From an uncultured Bacteroidales bacterium (GTDB lineage: Bacteria > Bacteroidota > Bacteroidia > Bacteroidales > UBA932), in NCBI GenBank assembly GCA_947367375.1, contig CANBDZ010000007.1, positions 1-40,795 of the forward strand: 40,795 bases of DNA. The letters run 5' to 3'. Made by a program: the position numbers and the translations under genes. The notes below the pieces were generated by a model. It saw only the letters and a program-made list of their open reading frames with translations, was not told the origin of the DNA and searched no databases. Shown in pieces: positions 1 to 8,553 of this stretch. How positions within the stretch are numbered: position 1 is the first letter of the stretch; each line of letters begins with the position of its first letter.

Positions 1-369
1 TCCGTATGAACTTCCTACCTTGCATAATGCAAGAAGGAGATGCTGCGAAGATGCCTGGGCACTGCGGAGCCTTGTTGCCTCGAGTATGGTGAAACTCAGG
101 ACGTTCTGCGTGCCTCGCGAGAATGACACCTTGTCGATGTCGGAATATGGGATATGCTCGTTTGTGAAGATCTTGTCGTCGATGAACTGCTTCATTTCCT
201 CCATGTCTATCATCACTCCGCGCAGCACATCTGCGGCAGTATTCTCCTTATGTCGGATTATTCCGAGGAAGAGATGGTCGGGGGCGATTCCGTAGCTGCC
301 TGTCCTCATGGCTTCTTCTCTTGAAAAATTTATGATTGAGTTCAGTTCATCTGATATGCTGATGTCCAT
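1..369 (-). CDS. Clp N-terminal domain protein (ClpC-like ATPase), 5' part only; runs off the window start
   Basis: Reverse-strand translation from ATG at 369: MDISISDELNSIINFSREEAMRTGSYGIAPDHLFLGIIRHKENTAADVLRGVMIDMEEMKQFI... resembles the Clp N-repeat (REEA...G....HLLLGI). Open to position 1. Neighbouring gyrA agrees with ClpC/gyrA synteny known in Bacteroidales. Confidence 0.75.
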   Translation of the reverse strand, partial: MDISISDELNSIINFSREEAMRTGSYGIAPDHLFLGIIRHKENTAADVLRGVMIDMEEMKQFIDDKIFTNEHIPYSDIDKVSFSRGTQNVLSFTILEATRLRSAQASSQHLLLALCKVGSSYG

Positions 370-436
370 AAGAATAAAAATCGTATATGGTTGTTAGAAA
401 TTCGATTTTGATTGCACAAAATTACTAAAATTTTTG

Positions 437-444
437 TAACTTTG
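437..444 (+). promoter_or_regulatory. Putative Bacteroidetes -7 box (TAACTTTG) upstream of gyrA
   Basis: Matches TAnnTTTG; a TTG lies at 412-414 with a 22-nt spacer, slightly long for the consensus. Confidence 0.5.
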
Positions 445-482
445 CCAAGATGTAATTTAAGATTAAGACTTAGAACAAAAAT

Positions 483-3014
483 ATGGAAAATGAAGTAAAG
501 ACCGGAAGGATTGAGCAGGTGAACATTGACCAGCAGATGAGGAGTGCGTACATCGACTACTCTATGTCGGTTATCGTGTCGCGAGCTCTTCCTGATGTGC
601 GTGACGGTTTCAAGCCGGTGCACAGAAGGGTGTTGTTCGGAATGGATGGACTTGGACTTCGTCATACAAGCCAGACAAAGAAGTCTGCCCGTATTGTCGG
701 TGAGGTGCTCGGTAAGTACCACCCGCACGGTGACTCAAGCGTTTACGACGCAATGGCCAGAATGGCTCAGGACTGGAGCCTGAGGTATCCGCTTGTCTTC
801 GGACAGGGTAACTTCGGTTCGATGGACGGTGACCCTGTGGCTGCGATGCGTTACACCGAGGCGAAGCTTTCGAAACTCTCTGATGAGGTGCTCGCTGACC
901 TCGAAAAGGATACAGTTGATTTCCAGAACAACTTTGACGACTCCCTTCAGGAGCCAACAGTGCTTCCTACGAAGCTCCCGCTCCTTCTCTTGAACGGTTC
1001 GTCAGGTATCGCGGTCGGAATGGCGACCAACATGGCTCCGCACAACCTTACAGAGTGCTGCGACGCAATCTGCGCATATATCGACAACCCGGAGATCACT
1101 ATTGAGGAACTCATGCATTATGTCAAGGGTCCGGATTTCCCTACAGGAGGTATAATCCAGGGACGTCAGGGCATCAAGGATGCTTTCGAGACTGGTAGAG
1201 GCCGTATCGTGATCCGCTCAAAGACTGAGATCGAAGTGAGCGATTCAGGCCGTGAGACCATCGTCGTGACAGAGATCCCGTACATGGTGAACAAGCGTGA
1301 GATGATCGAGAAGATCGCTGAACTTGTCGAGACCAAGAAGATTGACGGCATTGCATATATCAACGATGAGACTACAATGAAGGGCGTCCGCATCGTCATC
1401 CGTCTCAAGAAGGATGCGAATGCGAATGTGGTTCTCAACATGCTCTACAAGTACAGCCCGCTTCAGTCAAGTTTCTCAGTGAACAACGTCGCCCTCGTAA
1501 ACGGAAGACCTCGCACACTGAATCTGAAGCAGCTCATCAAGTACTTCGTGCGTCATCGCCACGAGGTTATCCTCAGAAGAACAAGATTCGACCTCGAAAA
1601 GGCTCAGAAGAGAGCCCACATCCTCGAAGGTCTCCTCAAGGCACTCGACGTGATCGATGAAATCATCAAGATCATCCGCGCATCTAAGAGTGTTGATGAA
1701 GCTAAGGCAGAGCTGATGTCTACATTCGACTTCACTGAGGTACAGGCTACTGCGATTGTCGAGATGCGACTCCGTCAGCTCACTGGTCTTGAAAGAGAGA
1801 AACTCCAGAGCGAGTACGACGAGCTTATGAAGTTCATCCAGTACTGCCAGGACGTTCTCGCTGACGAGAAGCTCCAGATGGGCATCATCAAGGATGAGAC
1901 AATGGAGATGAAGGAAAAGTACGGTGACGACAGACGTACAGAGATCGTTCTTTCTTCAGACGAGTTCAATCCAGAGGACTTCTATGCTGACGAGGATGTT
2001 GTGATCACAATCTCACACCTTGGCTACATCAAGAGAACTTCACTTACCGAGTACCGTCTCCAGAACAGAGGTGGCGTCGGAATGAAGGGAAGCGCAACTC
2101 GTGATGAGGACTTCATCGAGCACATCTATGTAGCTAACATGCACAGCACAATGCTCCTGTTCACCCAGAACGGAAAGTGCTACTGGCTCAAGGTATACGA
2201 GATTCCAGAGGGATCACGAGCATCGAAGGGACGTGCAATCCAGAACATCATCAACATAGAGCCGGACGACAAGATCAAGACATATCTCAATGTCCGCAAC
2301 CTCAAGGACGAGGAATATGTAAACAACACATATATTGTACTCGGTACTAAGCAGGGTATCATCAAGAAGACTTCTCTCGAGGCTTACTCAAGACCAAGAG
2401 CTAATGGTGTGATCGCTGTTACAGTCCGTGACGGAGATGAACTCCTTGATGCTGTACTTACAAACGGTAACTGCGAGATTCTTCTTGCAGGACGCAAGGG
2501 ACGTTGCTGCCGCTTCGATGAGACAGATGCAAGAGCACTCGGAAGAACTGCTTCCGGCGTTCGTGGCATAACTATTGATGAGGATGATGAAGTTATCGGA
2601 ATGATAGCATATGATCCGAATGCTGAAGACGCGTCGGCACACAGCCTTCTCGTTGTCAGCGAGAACGGTTATGGTAAGCGTTCGGAGTTCGACGAGTATC
2701 GCAAGACAAACAGAGGCGGAAAGGGTGTCAAGACATTGAATATTACCGAGAAGACAGGTTCTCTCGTGGCAATGAAGAATGTTACTGACGAGAACGACCT
2801 TATGATCATCAATCGCTCAGGCATCACCATCAGAATGGCAGTGGCAGACATCAAGGTTGCCGGCCGTGCTACTCAGGGCGTACGCCTTATCAACATCAGA
2901 GAGGGAGACTCTATCGCTGCAATTTCAGCTGTCAACAAGTCAGAAGATGAGCAGAATCTTCAGCAGCCGGCAGAAGGACAGGCTTCCGAGTCAACAGAAC
3001 AGACAAATAACTAA
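483..3014 (+). CDS. gyrA: DNA gyrase subunit A
   Basis: 843 aa; [28 protein letters not shown]-type N terminus, [21 protein letters not shown] region, C-terminal blades with [13 protein letters not shown]. Confidence 0.97.
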   Translation: MENEVKTGRIEQVNIDQQMRSAYIDYSMSVIVSRALPDVRDGFKPVHRRVLFGMDGLGLRHTSQTKKSARIVGEVLGKYHPHGDSSVYDAMARMAQDWSLRYPLVFGQGNFGSMDGDPVAAMRYTEAKLSKLSDEVLADLEKDTVDFQNNFDDSLQEPTVLPTKLPLLLLNGSSGIAVGMATNMAPHNLTECCDAICAYIDNPEITIEELMHYVKGPDFPTGGIIQGRQGIKDAFETGRGRIVIRSKTEIEVSDSGRETIVVTEIPYMVNKREMIEKIAELVETKKIDGIAYINDETTMKGVRIVIRLKKDANANVVLNMLYKYSPLQSSFSVNNVALVNGRPRTLNLKQLIKYFVRHRHEVILRRTRFDLEKAQKRAHILEGLLKALDVIDEIIKIIRASKSVDEAKAELMSTFDFTEVQATAIVEMRLRQLTGLEREKLQSEYDELMKFIQYCQDVLADEKLQMGIIKDETMEMKEKYGDDRRTEIVLSSDEFNPEDFYADEDVVITISHLGYIKRTSLTEYRLQNRGGVGMKGSATRDEDFIEHIYVANMHSTMLLFTQNGKCYWLKVYEIPEGSRASKGRAIQNIINIEPDDKIKTYLNVRNLKDEEYVNNTYIVLGTKQGIIKKTSLEAYSRPRANGVIAVTVRDGDELLDAVLTNGNCEILLAGRKGRCCRFDETDARALGRTASGVRGITIDEDDEVIGMIAYDPNAEDASAHSLLVVSENGYGKRSEFDEYRKTNRGGKGVKTLNITEKTGSLVAMKNVTDENDLMIINRSGITIRMAVADIKVAGRATQGVRLINIREGDSIAAISAVNKSEDEQNLQQPAEGQASESTEQTNN

Positions 3015-3035
3015 ATAACTTAATACTGTATTATT

Positions 3036-4349
3036 ATGAAAAGAATTTTGATCGCATTGGCAGTGCTTCTTTCAGTACAGGTAGCTGATGCACAGACAAA
3101 GTCTCCAGAGGCAGCAAAGAAGGCAGTTGTAGCTGCAGAAGAAGCTGCTCAGAACCCTAAGAAGTCTACAAAGGTTGCAACTTGGGTAAAGCTCGCAACA
3201 TCTTACATGGATGCATACAACGCACCTGCAGGTTCTGCATGGGTAGGAGCATCTAAGCAGGAGCTCCAGCTCCTTATGGGTGGCCAGCAGCCACTTTCAG
3301 TTGTGAATGTAGAAGTAGGCGGTGAGGCTCTTGTTAAGGAGTCATACGCAGACAAGGATTTCTACTTCAACTCAAACGGACAGCTCGCGCTTATCGACAT
3401 TACAAAGCCAGTTGTTGAGAATGCACTTGCAAAGGCTATCGATGCTTACAAGAAGGCATATGAGGTAGACGTAAAGAAGTCAAAGATCAAGGATATTACA
3501 GGAGGTCTTGAGATCATCTCGAAGAAGTACATGGATGAGGCTATGAATGCTTACACATTCGGTGACCTCGTGAAGGCATCAGAGCTCTTCGAGGCTGCTG
3601 CAAATGCTTCTGCAGTTGAGCCACTTGCAAAGATCGACACCACAGCTCTTTATAACGCAGGATACACAGCGTGGGCTGCAAACAACAACGATAAGGCTAA
3701 GGAGATCTTCGAGAAGTGCCTTGAGGTAGGTTACTACTATGAGGGTGGTGAGGTGTTCGCAAAGCTTGGCGACATCTACACTAAGCTCGGTGACGCTAAG
3801 AAGGGAGCTGCAATGCTTGAGGAAGGTTTCGTTAAGTTCCCACAGAGCCAGAGCATCCTTATCGGTCTCATCAACTACTACATCTCAAGCGGAGAGGATA
3901 CAGACCGTCTCTTTGTTCTCATCGACGAGGCTAAGAAGAATGAGCCAAACAATGCATCACTCTACTATGTAGAAGGAAACATCTACAAGGAGCTCAAGCA
4001 GACAGATAAGGCAGTTGAGGCTTATCTGAAGTGTGCTGACATCAATCCTGAGTACGAGTACGGCTTCATCGGTGCAGGTGTTCTTTACTATGATCTCGCT
4101 GTTGAGCTTTCAGAGAAGGCTTCAAACGAGTTTGATGACGCTAAGTACAACGCTCTCGTTGAGCAGTTCGAGACATCTCTCCACAATGCTCTCGAGCCAT
4201 TCGAGAAGGCATTCAACCTTACTAAGGACGAGGGTCTTAAGGTGAGCATCGCTGAGTACCTCAAGAACATCTACTATCGTTTCATCTCTAAGGGTACAAG
4301 CTACGAGGAGGGTTATAATAAGTATGCAGCTATCGTAGCTGGAAAATAA
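3036..4349 (+). CDS. Secreted TPR-repeat protein downstream of gyrA
   Basis: 437 aa with N-terminal signal peptide (MKRILIALAVLLSVQVADAQ) and repeated TPR-like helices (e.g. ASLYYVEGNIYKELKQTDKAVEAYLKCADINPEYEYG). Confidence 0.8.
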   Translation: MKRILIALAVLLSVQVADAQTKSPEAAKKAVVAAEEAAQNPKKSTKVATWVKLATSYMDAYNAPAGSAWVGASKQELQLLMGGQQPLSVVNVEVGGEALVKESYADKDFYFNSNGQLALIDITKPVVENALAKAIDAYKKAYEVDVKKSKIKDITGGLEIISKKYMDEAMNAYTFGDLVKASELFEAAANASAVEPLAKIDTTALYNAGYTAWAANNNDKAKEIFEKCLEVGYYYEGGEVFAKLGDIYTKLGDAKKGAAMLEEGFVKFPQSQSILIGLINYYISSGEDTDRLFVLIDEAKKNEPNNASLYYVEGNIYKELKQTDKAVEAYLKCADINPEYEYGFIGAGVLYYDLAVELSEKASNEFDDAKYNALVEQFETSLHNALEPFEKAFNLTKDEGLKVSIAEYLKNIYYRFISKGTSYEEGYNKYAAIVAGK

Positions 4350-4370
4350 TCATTCCATACATATAATATA

Positions 4371-4400
4371 AGAAGAGCAGACCGTCAGGCCTGCTCTTCT
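4371..4400 (+). terminator. Intrinsic terminator after the TPR gene, overlapping the 3' end of convergent phoH
   Basis: AGAAGAGCAG(accgtcaggc)CTGCTCTTCT perfect 10-bp stem followed by TTTTC; phoH stop lies at 4385 inside the loop. Confidence 0.75.
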
Positions 4401-5332
4401 TTTTCAAATGCTTTGACTATCTTGGCGACAAGCGGGTGTCGGACTATATCTTCGTTCTTGAAGAATATCGTCTTGACACCTTTTATGTTTTTTGTCAGTT
4501 CTATTCCTTTAAGGAGTCCTGAGTCCCTCTTGTTCGGAAGGTCGATCTGGCTTGCGTCTCCTGTCACAATGAACTTGGCGTCGCAACCCATACGGGTGAG
4601 GAACATCTTGAGCTGTCCGAGATTGGTGTTCTGCGCCTCGTCGAGAATCACGCATGCTCTGTCAAGGGTGCGTCCTCTCATATACGCAAGCGGAGCTATC
4701 TGGATGGTTCCTTCAGCCATAAACTCCTGAAGTCTCTTTCCTGGGATCATATCCCCGAGGGCGTCGTACAGAGGCTGGAGATATGGGTCAAGCTTGTCCT
4801 TCAGGTCTCCTGGCAGGAAACCGAGCCTTTCTCCTGCTTCCACAGCCGGTCTGGTCAGGATAATCCTCTTAATTTCCCTGTTCTTCAGTGCTCTGACAGC
4901 CAAGGCTATGGCTATGTAGGTCTTACCTGTTCCGGCAGGTCCTACTGCAAACAGAAGGTCATTTTCAAAATATGACTTGACCATCTCCTGCTGGGTACGG
5001 TTGCGGGCCTTGATAGGCTTTCCGTCGTTGCCGTACACGATGGTGGATTCTCCCGTGAGCTTGAACCTGTCAGGCGATGATTCTCCGTCGAACAGGTCTT
5101 CCACATCGTATGGGGTCACGTTCATCTTGTGCTGTCTTCTTTCGATCAGCATATGAAGTTTCTTTTCAAATGAAAGTGTGTCTTCCTCTGTGCCTTCAAG
5201 AATGATTTCGTTGCCTCGTGCGACAACTTTCAGATTGGGAAAGTAGGTGCACAAAGCTTCCAGATTCTTGTTGGCTGCCCCATAGATCTCTATAGGGTCA
5301 ATGGATTCAAGTACAATAGTCTTCTTGCTCAT
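4385..5332 (-). CDS. PhoH family ATPase
   Basis: 315 aa; KPIKARNRTQQEMVKSYFENDLLFAVGPAGTGKTYIAIALAVRAL, GERLGFLPGDLKDKLDPYLQPLYDAL, ILDEAQNT are PhoH signatures. Confidence 0.93.
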   Translation of the reverse strand: MSKKTIVLESIDPIEIYGAANKNLEALCTYFPNLKVVARGNEIILEGTEEDTLSFEKKLHMLIERRQHKMNVTPYDVEDLFDGESSPDRFKLTGESTIVYGNDGKPIKARNRTQQEMVKSYFENDLLFAVGPAGTGKTYIAIALAVRALKNREIKRIILTRPAVEAGERLGFLPGDLKDKLDPYLQPLYDALGDMIPGKRLQEFMAEGTIQIAPLAYMRGRTLDRACVILDEAQNTNLGQLKMFLTRMGCDAKFIVTGDASQIDLPNKRDSGLLKGIELTKNIKGVKTIFFKNEDIVRHPLVAKIVKAFEKEEQA

Positions 5333-5334
5333 TA

Positions 5335-6480
5335 TCAGTCTTTTATTCCTGTTTTGTCTTTTACGTGGTTATAGGTGTCAATCATTTTGTCATAGTCATA
5401 CACCCCAGTCCATAAGTCCCTTTTCCCTATGAATTTCTTCACTGGAATCACAGTGTATGATCCATTGTAGCCTCCAGGTCTTGAACACCATATGTAGGTG
5501 AATTCAAGCGGCAGGAACTTCAGATCTCCGTTGTGCATGCGGACTACGGAAATTTTTGCCAGCAGTCCAAGTTGGGTGTTCTTTGCGCTCATGTTCGAGA
5601 CTGCATTTCCCAATGAATATGCCACATTTGCGGAGCCTTTCGCCTGTGTGTCCTGTATGACATGCGGATGACTTCCTATTATGAAATCTGCTCCGTTTTC
5701 AACCATCCATTCAGCCATTTCTTCCTGGGTCCCGTTGTGCTTCAGGACATACTCGTCTCCCCAGTGCGGCAGTGCTATCGTAAGGTCTGCATCTTCATTG
5801 TATGCCTTTGCGAAAGCTTCCCTCAGGAAGTCTTTATTAGCCATATAATTGACTTTAGGCCAATGAGTTCCACTTCCCATATTTGTTCCGTATGTGAAGT
5901 TTATCAAAGCTGTCCTGATGCCTTTCTTCAGCACAAAGAGCGGGTTGGTTTTCGCTCTTTCCTCCTCGTCAGAAGCAAGTCCGGTGAAGCGGACTCCTTC
6001 CATATTTCGATATATTTCCAATGTTCTTTCAGCACCCTTGCCTCCTTTGTCGAAGATGTGATTGTTGGCGGTAAGGAATATGTCGAATCCGCAGTCAGCA
6101 AGGTAACTGGCGTAACTGTCGGGAGCAGAGAAGCACGGATAGCCTGTGTGCGGTTCTCCAGCCAGTGTGAACTCCATATTCGCTATGGCGATGTCGGCTT
6201 GCGCTATCTCCTCTTCAAGCAGGTGGAAATATGAACTGAAATCGTATTCCAGACCACTCCTGTGGGCATTTTGGATCTGGTTGGCGTGCATCATCATGTC
6301 TCCTGCAACAAGTATGGTCAGGGTGTCTGATGCAAACAGAGGTTCGACCTCAAAAATCGACTTGGACCATCTTTCTGGCATAATTATTTCTTGTGCATCG
6401 AGGGTTGTTCCCCCGAGTGTGCAGAAGGTGATTATTGAAGCTGCTGTAAGCTTAAATATATGTGAAGAAAAAATGGCCAA
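5335..6480 (-). CDS. CapA/PGA_cap-type metallophosphatase-like protein, secreted
   Basis: 381 aa; TLTILVAGDMMMH, NMEFTLAGEPHTGYPCF, LTANNHIFDKGGKG, ALPHWGDEY, IIGSHPHVIQ motifs of the PGA_cap family. 2-nt gap to phoH. Confidence 0.85.
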   Translation of the reverse strand: MAIFSSHIFKLTAASIITFCTLGGTTLDAQEIIMPERWSKSIFEVEPLFASDTLTILVAGDMMMHANQIQNAHRSGLEYDFSSYFHLLEEEIAQADIAIANMEFTLAGEPHTGYPCFSAPDSYASYLADCGFDIFLTANNHIFDKGGKGAERTLEIYRNMEGVRFTGLASDEEERAKTNPLFVLKKGIRTALINFTYGTNMGSGTHWPKVNYMANKDFLREAFAKAYNEDADLTIALPHWGDEYVLKHNGTQEEMAEWMVENGADFIIGSHPHVIQDTQAKGSANVAYSLGNAVSNMSAKNTQLGLLAKISVVRMHNGDLKFLPLEFTYIWCSRPGGYNGSYTVIPVKKFIGKRDLWTGVYDYDKMIDTYNHVKDKTGIKD

Positions 6481-6507
6481 TATCAGTGTTGTTAAGTTTT
6501 CTAAGTC

Positions 6508-6528
6508 ATCCCCGACTTGATCGGGGAT
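6508..6528. repeat. Palindromic repeat ATCCCCGA-CTTGA-TCGGGGAT
   Basis: Perfect 8-bp inverted arms; the same core type recurs at 26381-26402. Confidence 0.7.
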
Positions 6529-6553
6529 CTATTGCAAATATATCAAGAATTAT

Positions 6554-6584
6554 TTTGTCTCAGAGTATTAAATCGTTAAATTTG
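6554..6584 (+). promoter_or_regulatory. Bacteroidetes-type promoter TTTG-N19-TAAATTTG
   Basis: TTTG at 6554-6557, TAAATTTG at 6577-6584, 19-nt spacer, 27 nt upstream of the SPOR gene start. Confidence 0.65.
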
Positions 6585-6610
6585 CACGAATACGCAATTT
6601 TGAATGCAAA

Positions 6611-7159
6611 ATGAAACGCAACGTGAAAATCTTTGATGGCATGAGACATAATGTAATACTTCTTCTTGCGATTCTTATGATGACAGCTACAAGCTGCGAT
6701 TTTATGAGAGTGTTGGCTGGAAGGCCTACAAGCAAGGACATTGAGACCAGAAGGCTGGAGATAATCAAGGCTGAGGAAGCTGCGCTTCAGGCAAAACTGG
6801 ACTCGATCAGAATTAAGGAGGAGAAGAAGGTTGCAGACTCTCTTGCTGCGATGGAATCGTTGGTTTCAGCTGGCGTTGTAATGTCTGGTCCGGAGAGGCT
6901 CGGAGGTCTTGTCGAAGAGTCGCTTCCGTCACATTACTATGTGATAGCAGGCGCATTCAAGGAGAGGAAGAATGCTCAGAAACTCGCGGATGATGCGGCT
7001 GCCAAAGGTTATAAGGTGTCGCTTCTGAACTGCCGAAGAGGAATGGTCGCTGTAGGACTTTGCCCGTCAGACAACATTGCTGAGGTAGGTCTTGCATATG
7101 AATCGTTAAAGAATGAGCTGTTCTTTCCAAAGGATGCGTGGGTGCTTGTAATGGAGTAG
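6611..7159 (+). CDS. SPOR domain-containing lipoprotein-like protein
   Basis: 182 aa; hydrophobic N terminus with ATSCDF; C-terminal SHYYVIAGAFKERKNAQKLADDAAAKGYKVSLLNCRRGMVAVGL is SPOR-like. Confidence 0.75.
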   Translation: MKRNVKIFDGMRHNVILLLAILMMTATSCDFMRVLAGRPTSKDIETRRLEIIKAEEAALQAKLDSIRIKEEKKVADSLAAMESLVSAGVVMSGPERLGGLVEESLPSHYYVIAGAFKERKNAQKLADDAAAKGYKVSLLNCRRGMVAVGLCPSDNIAEVGLAYESLKNELFFPKDAWVLVME

Positions 7160-7162
7160 TCT

Positions 7163-8515
7163 ATGAAATTGGAGAAGTTGTTTTTAGTGTGCATTGCACT
7201 CGTTTTGTCACTGACTGCCGGTGCTCAGTTTCGCGAAGGTGTGTCCTATGAGGAACTCTATGACAGCGAGACTGTTGCAGCTGTAAAGTCTCATGTCAGG
7301 GAGCTTTCTGCAAATCATCTTGAAGGTAGGAAGGCCGGCTCGGAGGGAGAGAAGTACGCTGCGGAGTATGTCACATCTAAATTTAAGGAGTATGGTGTGG
7401 ATGTGCTCTCACCATCCGATGGCGAAGTGTTCGGCATCAAGACGGAATCCGGTGACACGATCACCTCAAGAAACGTAGTCGCCTATGTTCAGGGATATGA
7501 CAAAAATCTTCGCGACCACTACATCGTGGTCGGTGCCAGATTGGATAATATCGGTACATCAGTCACAATGATCGACGGCAAACCGGTAGAGAGGGTGTAC
7601 TGCGGAGCCAATGGCAATGCTTCCGGACTCGCAATGCTCCTGGAGCTTGCAAGAATGGTTCAGACCAACTCAATATTGTTCCGCCGCTCTGTCATTTTCG
7701 TCGCTTTCGGAGCCTCTACAGAGACATTTGCCGGATCGTGGTATTTCTTGAACCGTTCGTTTAAAGGTGCGGATTCGATTGACGGTATGATAAACCTGGA
7801 TATGCTCGGTACAGCCTATCACGGTTTTTATGCATATACATCATCAAACTCGGATATGAACGCTCTCATAACCACACTTTCGGGTAATCTTCAGCCGATT
7901 GTACCTGAGGTAGTTGCCACAGAGCCGTATCCTTCAGATCACAGAGCCTTCTATGACAAGGAGATCCCGTCTGTGATGTTCACCACCGGCCGTTATCCGG
8001 AGCATAATACAGACAGAGACACCCAGTCCATCATAGATTTTGAAAATATGGAAAGGGAACTTGAGTACATCTATAACTTCACTGAGGCTCTTGCCAATGC
8101 CAATGAGAAGATGATGTTCCGAACTTCCGACCTGCCTGTCAGCAAGCGTTCAGGCGAGGATGTGGTTTCGTACTATGAATGCGACCAGAGACCGACTTTC
8201 CTCGGCACATCGGAGCCTTCCGCGTTCCTTGAAAAGTGGGTCTACCAGTACTTGAGGTACCCGGAGAAGGCTGTCCGTGATGGTGTTCAGGGACGTGTGG
8301 TAGTAGAATTCGTCATCGAGAAGGATGGAAAGGTCTCAGATGTCAGAGTTATAAAAGGTGTTTCTGAAGAGCTTGATGCAGAAGCTGTTAAGGTGATAAG
8401 CGCCTCCCCTAAGTGGAAGCCTGGAAGGGTGAGGGGAGAGAGAGTCCGTACCTCACTGAGTCTTCCTGTAGAATTCCGACTTGAAAAGAAAGGCTCCAAA
8501 TCGACAAGGCATTAA
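7163..8515 (+). CDS. M28-like peptidase-fold protein fused to a C-terminal TonB domain; probable pseudo-peptidase
   Basis: 450 aa; M28 scaffold segments (YAAEYVTSKFKEYGVD, VVGARLDNIGT, INLDMLG, SDHRAFYDKEIPSVMFTTG) then YPEKAVRDGVQGRVVVEFVIEKDGKVSDVRVIKGVSEELDAEAVKVISASPKWKPG, a TonB C-terminal domain. Confidence 0.82.
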   Translation: MKLEKLFLVCIALVLSLTAGAQFREGVSYEELYDSETVAAVKSHVRELSANHLEGRKAGSEGEKYAAEYVTSKFKEYGVDVLSPSDGEVFGIKTESGDTITSRNVVAYVQGYDKNLRDHYIVVGARLDNIGTSVTMIDGKPVERVYCGANGNASGLAMLLELARMVQTNSILFRRSVIFVAFGASTETFAGSWYFLNRSFKGADSIDGMINLDMLGTAYHGFYAYTSSNSDMNALITTLSGNLQPIVPEVVATEPYPSDHRAFYDKEIPSVMFTTGRYPEHNTDRDTQSIIDFENMERELEYIYNFTEALANANEKMMFRTSDLPVSKRSGEDVVSYYECDQRPTFLGTSEPSAFLEKWVYQYLRYPEKAVRDGVQGRVVVEFVIEKDGKVSDVRVIKGVSEELDAEAVKVISASPKWKPGRVRGERVRTSLSLPVEFRLEKKGSKSTRH

Positions 8516-8553
8516 AGAATTAATATTATCTTTACAAGATATTTTATATACCT

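Noticed and set aside
2050-2100. Degenerate GyrA box (QNRGGVG instead of QRRGGKG)
   Set aside because: From recall, Bacteroidetes GyrA proteins commonly carry QNRGGVG, so this looks phylum-typical.
483-3014. Possible fluoroquinolone-resistance substitution in the GyrA QRDR
   Set aside because: [12 protein letters not shown] keeps the Ser83 and Asp87 equivalents (E. coli numbering), so there is no classical resistance change.
5662-6234. 190-aa plus-strand ORF inside the capA-like gene
   Set aside because: Antisense to the PGA_cap-family CDS; no domain.
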